The translations under genes and the position numbers were made by a program. Positions 10,230 to 22,090 of a DNA stretch of 64,000 nt are shown in pieces. The stretch is from Citrus sinensis (Eukaryota; Streptophyta; Magnoliopsida; Sapindales; Rutaceae), in assembly GCF_022201045.2 (NCBI RefSeq), contig NC_068564.1, forward strand, positions 2,294,001 through 2,358,000, given 5' to 3'. The notes below the pieces were generated by a model. That model was not told where the DNA came from, searched no databases, and saw only the letters and a list, made by a program, of their open reading frames with translations. How positions within the stretch are numbered: the first letter of the stretch is position 1; each line of letters opens with the position of its first letter.

Positions 10230-13200
10230 GGGAAAGCAATCCCTAAGCTATCACTACACAACCAAACATTGACTCCAGGAAGGGGAATTGAGAAAAAAAT
10301 GGAGCCCAAGGGGTAAAGTTAATGAATGATTTGCCAGGAAGTCAGCTGCACAATTCACTTCACAATAGAGATGATTCACATAAACCTGGCAGCTTCCAGA
10401 GAGGAGCTTCAGGATGCCATTAATAAGAGGAAGGGAAGCATTAGTAACACCATTTCGTCTCTGCAAGATTTGAGTAACACAAACTATCAACCTCAACATA
10501 CAGTAAAAGAATATCCTTGTTCTAAGCTATAATAAGTCCCTGATAAAGACCCCAAAGTTTAGCCATTGTAAAAGAACACATCCCCATATTAATACTAAAA
10601 CAACTAACCCAAACACCATAAACAGCTCTAATTAACCATCAGCAGACGCCCAAGTCCAATGCCTTGTGAGCACCATCCGTGTTTAATTTAAAAAAGGCCA
10701 AGCAAGAGGCTTCCATCTAAAATACTTCTCCACTCTCATATACTGATTTGTATCAAAGGTTTCAAGTATTCTATAAATCTCATTCGCTCTAGAAATGATA
10801 TCCATGGCCATATGAATGGCATTGATTACATAACCTTTAAAAACATACTTATTGCGCTAATGCCAAATTCTCTAAGTGCAACTCCAAAAATGCAAGACCA
10901 TTCACATTGACCATTCCACAGACCATTATTCTTCACATTTTGGAATATCCATTCATGAAGGGATAAAGAAAACAAGCTGCCATGGTCATTAGTTGGACAC
11001 AGTTTATGCCAAATTTTCTTCACCGCAATGCAGTCACGAAGAACATGAAGAGCATCTTCAATAGCACCATTGCATCGAGGGCACGCCGTATCCACATTCG
11101 AGTTTGCCTTGAACAATAAGCCAAAGAAACGTACGAATACTCTGCAGCCACTTCCATTTCCAAATAAAATCCCAGCACACATCATTTGCCATACTTCGCG
11201 AAAGTTGTTGATAAGCTAATTTTACCATGAAATTACTGGACTTTGAATGAGCCTAGTGAAATTGATCATCAACATTAGTAGGCCTAGGAGTCTTAATGAC
11301 AGTGATCATCAGAAGCCCATGATTCGGGAGCAAATGGACAAAAAGGTTCCAATTCCAGGCACCATCAGAGTTGACAAAATAAAAAACCTATCTATCCTCA
11401 TGAATAGCCTGAATAGACCAATTGTATAGTGGTTTGTCCTGAGTCACCCGAATGTCCCACCAAAAACGAATTTTCCTGCCATTGTTTACATTCCACCTCA
11501 GGCCTTCAATAACTTTATGCCAAACCTGCTTAAGAGCCTTCTAGAAATATGAGCCTTGTCTTATGGGAAGATTCAAACTAAGCTCCTTTGGATTAAAAGC
11601 ATACTTGGAACAAAGGACCTGCACCTAGTAATTTTTTGGTGAAGATAAAATACCCCATCCTAGCTTGACTAACAAAGCATCATTCATAGTCCTCAAGTTT
11701 TTCAAACCTAGGCTGCCACTTAATTTCGGTTTACAAACATCCTGCCATCGAACAATGTGAAGCTTTTTAAAGTCAGTAGTGCCACACTAAATGAAATTCT
11801 GGTAAGTTTGTTCAATTCTATTAGTAATACCCGTAGGCAATCTCATTGTCTGCATGGATTAAATTGGAATAGCTTGTAGCATGGACTGAGTTAGTGTAAC
11901 TCCTCTAGCAAAAGACAAGAGTTTAGCATTCCAGCCACTAAGCCGACAATCAATCTTCCCCAACAACCCCTGATATGTAGCTTTTGTCACTCTACGTGTG
12001 AAATTGGCATTCTTATAAAATTCCCCAAATCATTTGTGACTGAAAAGCCAAACATTTCACCAATCTTTTTCATTTCCAACTGTTGCACATTCTTAGAAAA
12101 GAACACTTTAGTCTTTTGGCTGCTAACCTTCTTACCCGAACTTTTACAAAAAGTATTAAGCACCTTCTTAATCCCATTTGCTTGATCACACGAAGCCTCA
12201 GCAATAAGAAGAAGATCATCAGATAAAAAAAAAAAAAAGATGAGTGATAGGGATACCTCTTCGGGAAAGACGAATGGGTTTCCAGTGCTTGCTTTGAACT
12301 GCTTTATTGATTCTGTGGCTAAGCCGTTCAATACAGATCACAAAAATATACGGCGATATTGGATCGCCTTGTCTTAGGCCTCTTAACGGAGAAAAACAAT
12401 CAGTGCATTCCCCAATCCACAGAATCTATATAGTAACCAAAGAAATGTAGTCCATAATTAAATGAATGAGGTCGGAAGGCAAGCCAACTCCATGTAGCGT
12501 CTCATGAACAAACTCCCAGCTGAGACAGTCATAAGCTTTCTCTATATCAACCTTGATAAGCATCTGACCACGCTTACATTTCTTCTTCCTCATAGAATGA
12601 ATGATCTCTTGAACAATAACTATATTCCCAGTGATATATCTTCTCAAGACAACGATAGTCTGAGTCGAACCAATTAAATAAGGAAGAATTGTCTTAATTC
12701 TATTGGCCACAATTTTTGTAATGGTTTTTTAGATCATTGGACAAAGGCTAATTGGCCGGTACATCCGTAAACTCGTCAGATGACCAGTTTTGGGATTAAG
12801 ACTATCAAAGTTTTATTGACCTCCTTCGAAATGCAACCACTATTGAAAACCTTTTTCACCAAATTGCAAATTGACTCTCCAAGAGTATCCCATTGCGATT
12901 GATAAAAGATAGCATGAAGATCATCCACTATTAGAGCTTTAAAAGAGTGCATTCTAAAAATGGGTTGCCGGATCTTGTCATCATAAAGCATCGAAGTTAG
13001 TTTCTCAATTTAGCATTCTTCCACTATTGGTAATGCACCCTTAATAGAATAAACTTTGTGCCTACCCTCTTTCATAATAAAAAGGCTTTTAAAAAACCTC
13101 ACGACATGTTCTTTGATAATATCATGATCCATAATCCATATATCATATCAATCTTGTTCCTTCTCCTCCTTTGAATAGTTTGAGGATGAAAATATGATGT

Positions 13201-14400
13201 ATTTATGTCCCCCCAAGTAATCCACTCTCTTCAAGATTTTTGAGACCATAAGAGTTCTTCTTTTAATATAATTAGCTCATGCTCATTTTTAATAGTGGCT
13301 TCTACTATTAAAAATGAGCTTGACGATGAATCTTGTTCCTTCTCCTCTTTTAAATAGTTTGACGATGAAAATATGATGTATTTCTGTCCCCCCAAACAAT
13401 CCACTCTCTTCAAGATTTTTGAGACCATAAGAGTTCCCCTTTTAATATAATTAGCTCAAACTTATTTTTAATAGTGGCTTCTAGTAGTAATAAATTTCTA
13501 GAACAATGAGTCTCTAAAGTCCGTTGAATATCACCCAGCCTAACAAGAGCTCTATGCTTCCTCTTCTGAATATTGCCAAAAACTTCTTTATTCCAGGCTT
13601 GTACCTCCATCACAAAGGTACTGACCGAAAGTACATAGTCACCATCTTTCTACCAATTTTTTACAACAAATTCCTAGAAACCTATTGTCACTTAGCCAAG
13701 AAACGAGGAATCGCTGCAATCCAAGTAAAACGAGCCAATACAGGACAGTGATCAGAATTAACTCTCTGCAAGTGGAGAATCTGAGACTCAAGAAACTTCA
13801 CCGACCAATCATCATTACAGATAACTCTATCAACCTCTTAAGGAGAGTACCACGACCTCAAGCAAAATTGGGAATTTTGAACTTAAGATCACAAAAATAG
13901 CTTCGAAGGAATCAAGTTTTAAATGAGCAACCAACTCCATTAGCACGAGCTGATCTATCTTTTTTTTCAGAGGGGTGCGAAATTGTGTTAAAATGACCCC
14001 CCAAGAATCCAAGGACCTGTAATCCTTTTAGCCAATTCATCAAGATCCTTCCATAAAATGCTCCTAACCATGGGAATAGGATTGATGTAAATAGCTATTA
14101 TCCAAGAGACAAAGCCAAACGAGTTAAAAACACTAATATGGACGAACTACTTGTGATTGATTGTAATCTCCACATTAAAACCTTCCTTCTATAGTAGTCA
14201 AATAGCACCCGAGAAACCCACCGCCTCAATATGATGGGAGCGATCAAAACCACTCTTGAAAATAAAATCATCAATTTTCTTCCCACGAATCTTAGGCTCA
14301 AATAAAGCTATCATAGAAGGCTTATAACTCTGAACAAAAGTCTAAAAAGTCTTTTGAAAAGCCGAGGAAAAAACACCTTCACAGTTCTAAAATATGATAA
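10230..14400 (-). pseudogene. LINE ORF2 (endonuclease-reverse transcriptase) pseudogene
   Basis: Read from about 14400 downward on the minus strand, an AP-endonuclease-like region is followed by reverse-transcriptase blocks. These include NKTLIVLIPKL (12.8 kb), MLIKVDIEKAYDCLSWEFV (12.5 kb) and the catalytic box, here LSDDLLLI instead of the usual F/Y-A-D-D (12.2 kb). Next come a zf-RVT segment with CPRCNGAIEDALHVLRDC (11.1 kb) and an RNase H-like tail with NCAADFLANHSL (10.3 kb). At least a dozen stops and frameshifts make it non-functional. The Ala-to-Ser change in the active-site box would itself be unusual in a live element. Confidence 0.82.
13151..13505 (-). repeat. 179-bp tandem duplication within the LINE
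   Basis: The segment beginning ATCTTGTTCCTTCTCCTC occurs at 13151 and again at 13330, about 90% alike. It covers the linker between endonuclease and reverse transcriptase (the residues LLWSQKS appear in both copies). The first copy's end also contains a short inverted repeat around 13285-13325. Confidence 0.85.
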
Positions 14401-14444
14401 GGAAACTCGTCATAAGTAAAATTAAAAAAGTGAAAAGACAACCT

Positions 14445-16445
14445 TTACTTCTCAAGGACATCGACTTGCTGTTCAAAATCCATCTCATCTTCCTCATCCA
14501 AAGAACCTGTGGACTCCGATAAATCAGCCTCTTCATCCCCACTCTCAGCTGTATAATCACTGTCATCAGACTCATCCAACATACTAGCTCCCTCATGTTC
14601 CACAGCAGCAGGGGGATCCCCAAGAGGTTCAGTATCTGAGCCAAGAATTTTGTCATTTGGAGAGATAAACAAAGGGTTAAACCTAGTAACCGTGGAAGAT
14701 ATAGCCCTCGCATCATTGGAGGTAACTAGGTTGATGACATAATGTTTCGAAGGGTCTAAGATGGCTAAGGTATTTTGTTTATGAATTTTGGTGAACTTTG
14801 CATAGGGTTGCATGTCGATACATGTATTCTGAGGGTGTAGTCACATCGAGTTTTGACGTAGATGAGTTTTTTTTTTTTTTTGGTTTAAATCACTCGGTTT
14901 CGGGCTACCGTATTGGGCCTGACTAATTTATATTCGGGGTGTAGTCATAATTAAATCTTCTTATTTCTCTCAGATTTGGGGTGTAGTCACAATTAAATCT
15001 TCTTATCCCTTCCAAATGGTATATTTAGTGGAGATCGAACTTAAGAATTCTTCTCACTTACCTAACCTGTGTCACTGACTGAACCACAACCGTTTGGTCA
15101 TGTAGATGAGTTATTTAAAAGGACTATTTCATGAGAAGCCTTTGTAGGTGTGGCCCGTGGGTTGTGGGTGACTGGGATCGATTTTGAATAATCTGACAGG
15201 TCTACTTATTTTTTGACAAGAACTTTTAGGCTTAAGGTTGGCTCCGGTGGGTACTGTTTTGCACATGGCGGGTAATTTCAGGTATATATTCCTTTAAATT
15301 ATTGCTTGGGATTGCAGTACGATAATCACGATCATCGTCAAAATCTTCTTCATTCCCTAAGATGGAAAACCGTGATCCGTTCCTAAGGTTGCCCTCTTGA
15401 AAACGAATTGACTCTTTTCCCTTATCATTTTCCTTATCCCTCTTCTGCCTTCTTTTTTTAGTAACAATCATCCAAGGTCCATACATGGGGGAACTTAAAC
15501 AATTTCTTGGTCGCTCCAGTACCACCGTCGTGTCAACCACTCCATCACTTCCTTGAAGTCCTGTGACATTCATCGGTTGATCTTTGGTCTTCTCCCTTGT
15601 CGGGTATTCACTCTGAATATGTCCATACATTCCACAGCCAAAGCATATGGAGGGCAAACTTTCATACTCGATCTTCTAAACCTTGCCATCCAATAAGAAA
15701 TGAGAAACAAGGGGTTTATTTAGCGTAACTTCCACAACAATAAGTGCAAATTTATCTCTTAATGCAGTCTCATTGTTGTAATAAATCCGCAAGACCTTCC
15801 CAATAATCTGTCCCAACAAGTGAAGAATACATTTACGGTAATAGTGAAGAGGCATGCCCGGTAAACGTAACCAAGCGACAATTGATTCAATAATATCATT
15901 AGAGCTATCAAAACTCGGGTTCCATTGTTGTACCGTTAAATAGTGCCCGAGGATCGTCTATGGACCTTGAGTGAGGACATAATGTGCATCCAATTCTGTT
16001 TTAAACCGTACTAAATAAAAATCGTTTTCAAGATCAATCACTGTAAAACCCTGCGACTGTTTCCATAGCGTCTCTAGCCGATTGTAAAGTGCTCTGTAAC
16101 CCATTATCCATTCGAGAAGTTTAACAATCACCGTATTCTGCCACGGTTTCACAAGTTGTGCATGCACCCTTGTGAGAACGAAATCGATGGGATTTGGCCA
16201 TCCCTCTCAACGACAACATCTTCGTCATCAACATTTAAATCTTCCTCTCTATTCATCATCTCCTCCTCCTCCTCTGCTTGATGGTCCTGTAGTAGTTTAT
16301 CTTGAAAAGACATAGCAGGAAGCGTCTCCTCAATCCCCTCCTGGTCCTTGAATCTCGGTTTCTTCATTGATCAGTCATCCTCAACAGGATGAGGAAGAGT
16401 TTTTGGTAGTTCTGAATCCATCGGACCGCCTTGAAAGCCGGACAT
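14445..16445 (-). pseudogene. LINE ORF1 (gag-like) pseudogene
   Basis: Pieces are recognisable in order on the minus strand. An N-terminal segment beginning MSGFQGGPMDSELP (about 16445) is cut by an in-frame TGA at 16370. An acidic stretch follows. A DUF4283-type domain (LVKPWQNTVIVKLLEW, LWKQSQGFTVIDLENDFYLV) lies near 15960-16150, and a zinc knuckle CFGCGMYGHIQSEY near 15650. In the knuckle the fourth ligand, normally Cys, is Tyr. A basic region and an acidic C-terminus (SDYTAESGDEEADLSES) complete it to 14445. The SINE at 14869-15101 splits the C-terminal third. Confidence 0.8.
14869..15101 (-). mobile_element. tRNA-derived SINE inserted in the LINE
   Basis: Read on the minus strand, the 233-bp element starts ATGACCAAACGGTTG. 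It has an A box TGGTTCAGTCAG (15075-15086) and a B box AAGTTCGATCTCC region (15030-15041), and ends in an A-tract (T run 14867-14881 on the plus strand). The 11-base sequence GTAGATGAGTT flanks it on both sides (14858-14868 and 15102-15112). Inside are two copies of a unit starting GGGTGTAGTCA(T/C)AATTAAAT about 40 bases apart. It differs in body sequence from the SINE at 6224-6557, so it probably belongs to another family. Confidence 0.82.
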
Positions 16446-16725
16446 CCCACTACTTCTACAAACACATGGATATTTATTAACAAAAATTATTGGATACGAG
16501 AATTTGGGCCGGGCCCTACCAGTTGACATACAGCCCAGGTCCAGCACTCTCATCGAACTTTTTTTGCCATCTCAGCCTTTTTCTACGGTGTTCTTACTTG
16601 GCGGTACACGTGGTACATTCCCTGACTTGACACTTGGGCGGTTGAAGGTCATTTTCGTAAAACAGGGGACATTCCCTTTAAAGAGCGCAACAAAGACACC
16701 AAACGGTAGGCTGGTGGCAAATGAA

Positions 16726-19126
16726 ATGAAAGCAGAAATGGGACCAGCGCAAGACCCGCAGCAGATGCAGATTCATTCCAATAAAAGAAAGCTCGCTCAT
16801 AATGCTGACCTCTACAACTCTGCTTACTTCAAAATCCGCTCTCTTGCTCGTGAACTTCGTCCCCACTTCATTCAGGTGTCATATTTTTATTTTTATTTAT
16901 ATCTACCTATATGGGTATGTAGTTTTCCTGCATATTGGGTTACTTTTCTTTTTTTTTTTTAACTTTTTAATTGGCCCTGTTTTTGTTTTGGGTATAAATT
17001 TCATTAATCTCTCTTAAGTATGACCTGATCACAATTTTCAGTGTGATTTGATTTGCTTTGATCTCTGGTTGTATGAACTTTGAAGTTTTAGTGCATTGTT
17101 ACTGTTGTTTATGCCCACTTTTGTTAGCAGGTTCGAACCTCGGACCTCTGTGACCATCCCAGGAAATTTTACCAGCTCAATCAAAATAACACCCACTGTC
17201 CAGCTCTCTTTTGATTTCAGCAACTATTGATTTGGTTAATTGTTTATGTTTGTAAACCCTCTTGATATTTCGTCTTGTGTTAGAACTGGATACGACTTTA
17301 ATAGAGTAAAGAATCTTTGAATTACGCTTGGATGAGATACATAGAATACGCAAACCAACTAGATCACTGCTCCTTATGGCTTGTTTGGGATATGACTTTT
17401 GATCCACAGGTTCTGTGAAATGGTATTACTAACTCTGTAAAAGGGGATTTAAGTACCAAATTTTGTGGTCAATATCACTTTTTAAAAAGTTTTGATAGTG
17501 TTCTTCAAAATTTTGCGGTACTGCTACAGTTATACATGAGCAATGATATGCGCCTTTAGGCTTTATCAAGTAGCAACATAATCTTCGAATGGAGAATATT
17601 GATTTTACTAATGACTTTTGAATATATGTTGTATTTGGGATGTCTACAATATAAGAGTGTGGAGATTAATCATTAACTAAAGTTTGGTGGGTTTAGTTGA
17701 CATCCCCTGTTTCAGTTAGCGGACGCATTAGATGGTAGTCCACCCGATTAGGAGAACCTTAGTTCCATGGGATTGACATTTTAAAGTATCTTAAATAATT
17801 AATCTACTATGGATCCCTTTAATGTTGGTACATGTGGGGATGGAGCTAACATGCGCTTATGGTCATTTCTGGCATTTTTAACCACTTCTTTATGCGCATA
17901 TGTGGATTTCTGATGTGCGTTTAATCCTTTCATGCAAAATGTTTCAACATTTTAACTATTGCTACTTGCAATATGCTTCTCCTTGTCTTGGCAAAACTCC
18001 CATTTTAGTTATCATTGGCAGTATTTGTTCCTTGTTGATGTTGTAATTTGTTTCTTTCTGCCATTTTTTTTCCTCTTCTTTTCTATAGACCTATCTGCAT
18101 CTAATTATGTTTCATATGTAGGTTCTTCAGACACCTGATTTTCGGAATAGCAAAGCAGCTAATGAAATTAAACTACGTGAGTTCCCTCATACATATATTT
18201 CCAATTTGATGCTATTGTGTAGCCATACAATGCTCTGTTGGCTTGCATTGTCATGGATTTCATGGGCATTTTACCCCTGGAAGCTTGTAAGCTACAAAAC
18301 CAGAGCAAACAATTACAAGACTCGTGCAGATTCTGCTGGAGCATCCTCCTGCCAGAATCAAAGCTCTGAGCAAAGAAAGCCTAATTTGGCAATGTTATGA
18401 GCTACCACTTTGCATGACCTGGGTACATGTTTCACTATGAATTGACTGAATACTATTAATGATAACATTCCTGATTACTGATATAAATCAATTCATCTCC
18501 AACTGCTATCATTCCTTTATTTTGTAAGATTGATCATGCTTATTGAATCAGCTTTGATGAGATAGCAAGACCTGAATAGCTTGATACCCTCCAACAATAG
18601 GTTATAATATGCATATCATATTTTGATAAGCTTCTAAGCACATGCAAAAGTTATACTACTAAAGCTGCAATTGGCCAGGTAAGCCAATGCTCTATGTTAA
18701 AGTTTACCAAGTTTCCTCCGACTTTTACAAGGTTACACTGTATGCATATTTATCAAGATGAACTTGCCCTGTATTGTTTTCAAAATGTTCATGGTAAGTT
18801 GGTACGACATGTAATTGCTACTTGCAGAGATGAAGGTCATGGTAAATTTGTACAAACAAATGATTGCTGAGATACAGCAAGAGGAAGAACAATCAGATTT
18901 ACTTCAACCAAAGCAGTCCCTGGATGAGTCGACTGAAAAGAAGCCTCAAACACCTCCTTTCAGCTCTAATAAGAAGCTCAATGAAATTGGCCAGCCTCGG
19001 GAAAGCTATATAGTGGGTGGGTCAGCTATTGGTTGGAACTTCATCACATTTTCAGGTAGTAAACCAGTTTATTATGGTGCAAGTAAGAAGTCATTTCGGA
19101 ATACCCAAAAGAAGAAATATAAGTAA
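16726..19126 (+). CDS. small Lys-rich protein of unknown function (3 exons)
   Basis: I join exon 1 (16726-16875), exon 2 (18122-18176) and exon 3 (18828-19126) at GT-AG junctions that keep frame, giving 167 residues. I do not recognise the family. Visible parts are a conserved-looking basic N-terminal half (KRKLAHNADLYNSAYFKIRS, then LARELRPHFIQ), a helical middle (EIKLQMKVMVNLYKQMIAEI), an acidic Gln-rich linker, and a C-terminus with GWNFITFSGSKPVYYG and a basic end. There is no signal peptide or membrane segment. The start could also be Met 16738. An in-frame ATG at 16504 lies just outside the LINE and would add about 74 residues that look non-coding, so I reject it. Coherent reading across three exons with clean splice sites argues for a real gene. 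Confidence 0.68.
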
Positions 19127-19920
19127 TATGCCCAATGCAGCTGATATTTTCAAAGACGACAGTGTCTCCTACCACAGTGTAGCAAGTAAATGGCCTGGAT
19201 CAGTATGTTTTTGCTAACGGAAATGGATAGAAAGCGCTTTAGCAGATACACACAATTATTCTTTCTCCAAATTCATTACTGATACTTATAGCATTTTTGA
19301 ATGAATTTTTGAAGAGCCAATCTCTCACAAGGCATCTGGTTTACAGATTACAGAATTTTGAAATTTTCAATGGAACCGCCTTTGGAATGCAAGGTAGTTG
19401 TGCTGTTTTTGAACAGGGATTATATCAAATGACAAATCATTTTAAATATTTTAAGTTGAAATCAAACACATATATATGTAATATAGATAGAGAGCATGTA
19501 TCTTCCCGAGCTTGTGCTGAATGATATAAATTATGATCTTCTCTTTAATAGTTTTATTATCGGATGATTTTTTTTGTTGTGAATTGACTATCTTCAAATC
19601 ATTCTTTTTTGTTTTTGAAAACCTCAAATTCATCAATTCACTCCTATATAATATAGAGATAATTTGAAGTTTTTAAAAGTAAGAGCCATTTGAAGATATT
19701 TAATTCATAAAAGAGTAATATGAAATTTATTTGGAGAGAATTTATCTCAAAAATTTTTACTACTTGGTCTCTTTTAATATATATTTTGGAAAATGTATAC
19801 CGTTGAAAGTAAAAGGTTAATGTGATGTTTCAAAAAAAGAATTGAGACGTGTGATGTGCGCACGTTATAAGTATTCAGTTTATCAGTATTCAGGTATTAG
19901 GCTTGCTCAATTAACTCTAA
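19127..19920. other. 3' flank of the small gene, AT-rich
   Basis: No further exon is evident after the TAA at 19126. The stretch probably holds the 3' untranslated region and spacer up to the hAT-like MITE. Confidence 0.5.
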
Positions 19921-20494
19921 TAGGGATGGTAAAAAAGTTTGAGTCGGCCCTATTCCGATCCGGTTCATTCGTAAGGATTTTGGCTCGGGTCTCTCATGTG
20001 AAGGCCTAAACAAGGGTTTAGGAAAAAAAATTTGGACCAACTCCAAGTCTTTTTTTTATTAGAAAAATAAATTTATAAATTAGAATAATAAATTTAAATT
20101 TAAAAATAATGAAAAAATAAAAAGAAAAACTTAAATTCCTAATTTATATATCAATAATGAATCAAAAGTTTAAAATTATAATATTAAACTCTCTTTTAAA
20201 TATTAATTAATTAATAGAATGTTTGAATTAGAGAATCGGGTACTAAAAATTTAATTCTCTTACTTGCTTCATTTTATTTACTTATTATTTTATTTTAAAA
20301 TATTTATTTTTTTTAATTCATTATTAATTATAACAACTTAATTATTATTAACTCATTTTAAGTTTACAATAATTTTAAAAAAATTAAAAAAAATATAAAA
20401 GTCCAAACCCGATCCAAACCCAACCCTTACACTTTTACTTTAATGGGCTTGGACTTAAAAAAGTCAGACCCAAACTCTTAAATTGCCAGCCCTA
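19921..20494. mobile_element. hAT-like MITE
   Basis: The left end TAGGGATGGTAAAAAAGTTT is matched by the inverted right end, which reads TAGGGCTGGCAATTTAAGAG on the other strand; the next bases (GTTTG(A/G)GTC) also match with a small offset. hAT elements characteristically start (C/T)AGGG and duplicate 8 bp. The flanks AACTCTAA and ACCCCTAA agree at 6 of 8 positions. The interior is AT-rich and non-coding. Confidence 0.6.
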
Positions 20495-20888
20495 ACCCCT
20501 AAACTCAAACCTAATGGGCACAAATGGTAAAGATTTTCTATACGAAAAAAAAAAAGAAAGAAAGTGTCGTTCTCTCTTTACATACTCTTCATTTCATAAT
20601 ACATCTCGGATATGAATTAGTAAATTATGGCCATATTCCAAAAGTGTGACCATTGCCAATTCAATAAAGCTATATACGTCAAAATCTCTTCAACTCGAAA
20701 AACAAGCCACCAAAATAAATAAATAAATAAATAAAACAGAAAACACAAACACAAACAAAACCAGCTGTATTTTTTAACGAGATTATTCCTTTTTCAGTGC
20801 ATGATTGTCCTATTTATTAGACTGTTGGGTGGCTTTTGTATCTTTAGAGTTCTTCAGATGCCCAGCTTAGTTAAGTGAATCAACAATA
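20495..20888. other. upstream region of glucanase gene 1
   Basis: This holds an A-rich stretch with AAAT repeats (about 20716-20735) and the putative core promoter listed separately. No gene is seen. Confidence 0.5.
20808..20819 (+). promoter_or_regulatory. putative TATA region of glucanase gene 1
   Basis: CCTATTTATTAG lies about 75 bases upstream of the ATG, just after GTGCATGATTGTC. The same arrangement, with the near-identical leader CTGCATCATTGTC, precedes the TATA box of glucanase gene 2, so the core promoters look homologous. Confidence 0.5.
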
Positions 20889-22090
20889 ATGAATCGCCTT
20901 GTCCTTATCTTCTACGCCATTGCATGCTTAAAATCAGGTTGGTTACTTGGTTCCATATTCTCTTCAACATTAATCTCTTAATGTTCCTATATTAACATGT
21001 TTAATATCATCTGTTTTGACACTTGAAAATTGAAATTCAGGCTTTTCCATTTATTTCATAAGTTTTCTCCCAATCTAATTTGATCAATTCACTAAGGTTA
21101 ACTCCTTCGTGCATTTTTACTTGTATGTACGTAGTTGATGTAGGGGCACAGGTGATTGGTGTGAACTATGGATTATTAGGCAACAATCTTCCATCAGCAG
21201 ATCAAGTCATAGCCCTAATCAAATCTAACAAAATCAACAAGGTCCGAATTTTCCAGCCTTACCAAGGTGTATTACAAACCCTAAAAGATTCCAACCTTGA
21301 AGTTGTCCTCGGAACCCTAAACGAAGACCTACAACAACTGGCGACGGATCAGTCTTTTGCAGCTAATTGGGTTAAGGACAACGTTTTAGCATACATCCCT
21401 AGCGTAAAATTCAGGTACATAACCCTGGGAAACGAAGTGATTCCGGGACAATATGCAAATTTTGTATATGATCCCATGCAAAACGTGCAAAATGCCTTGA
21501 AAGCAGCCAATGTAAATGTTCCTGTTACGACGGTTGTTTCCTATGCGGTGTTGGGCTCATCTTACCCTCCATCAAATGCATCGTTTGGTCAGGATTCTTC
21601 AGCTGCAATGTCGAAGATTGTGCCGTTTTTGCAGCAGAATCAGTACCCCTTGCTTGCTAACGTGTATCCATGCTTTGCTTATTTTGGCGAGCCTACAACT
21701 ATTGATGCTGATTACGCACTAGGGAATCCAAATGCTTCGTTCGTGTACGATGGGACTCTGAGTTACAACAACATGTTTGATGCCATGATTGATGCGATGT
21801 ATGTTGCATTGGAAAAAGTTGGAGGCAATGGTGTGAAGATTGTGGTTTCGGAAACAGGATGGCCGAGTGCTGGAGCGGATTTGGCAACCACCAACAATGC
21901 TAAAACTTACGTTAACAATGTGATTCAACGGGTTTTGACCGGAAAGGGCACGCCGAAGAGGCCGGAAACTCCCTTGGAAGCTTACATTTTTGCGTTGTTT
22001 AACGAAAATCAGAAGCCTGCTGGTACTGAACAGAATTTTGGGTTGTTTTATCCCGATATGACACCGGTTTATCCTGTTAATATTGTATAA
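20889..22090 (+). CDS. glucan endo-1,3-beta-glucosidase, GH17 (PR-2 type), copy 1
   Basis: Exon 1 (20889-20937) encodes most of the signal peptide (MNRLVLIFYAIACLKS). A GT-AG intron of 197 bp follows and exon 2 (21135-22090) carries the rest, 334 residues in all. The enzyme family hydrolyses internal beta-1,3 bonds of callose and fungal cell-wall glucan. Family motifs are present: GVNYGLLGNNLP at the mature N-terminus, the acid/base Glu117 in YITLGNEVIPGQ, the nucleophile Glu256 in VVSETGWPSAG, and FALFNENQKPAG near the end. It stops at VYPVNIV without the C-terminal vacuolar extension of class I enzymes or an X8/GPI tail, so an apoplastic PR-2-type enzyme is inferred. It is a tandem duplicate of the gene at 22949. 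Intron position and phase are the same in both. Confidence 0.93.

Larger units (their letters stand above)
10180..16463 (-). mobile_element. decayed full-length L1-type LINE
   Basis: The element reads on the minus strand: ORF1 (gag-like, DUF4283 plus a zinc knuckle), then ORF2 (endonuclease, reverse transcriptase, zf-RVT, RNase H-like tail). It is flanked by ACATGTATATTTATT (10165-10179) and ACATGGATATTTATT (16464-16478), a 15-base target duplication with one mismatch. Both reading frames carry many stops and frameshifts, a SINE has inserted in ORF1, and 179 bp of ORF2 are tandemly duplicated. It is much older than the plus-strand LINE at 31-36.6 kb. Confidence 0.85.
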
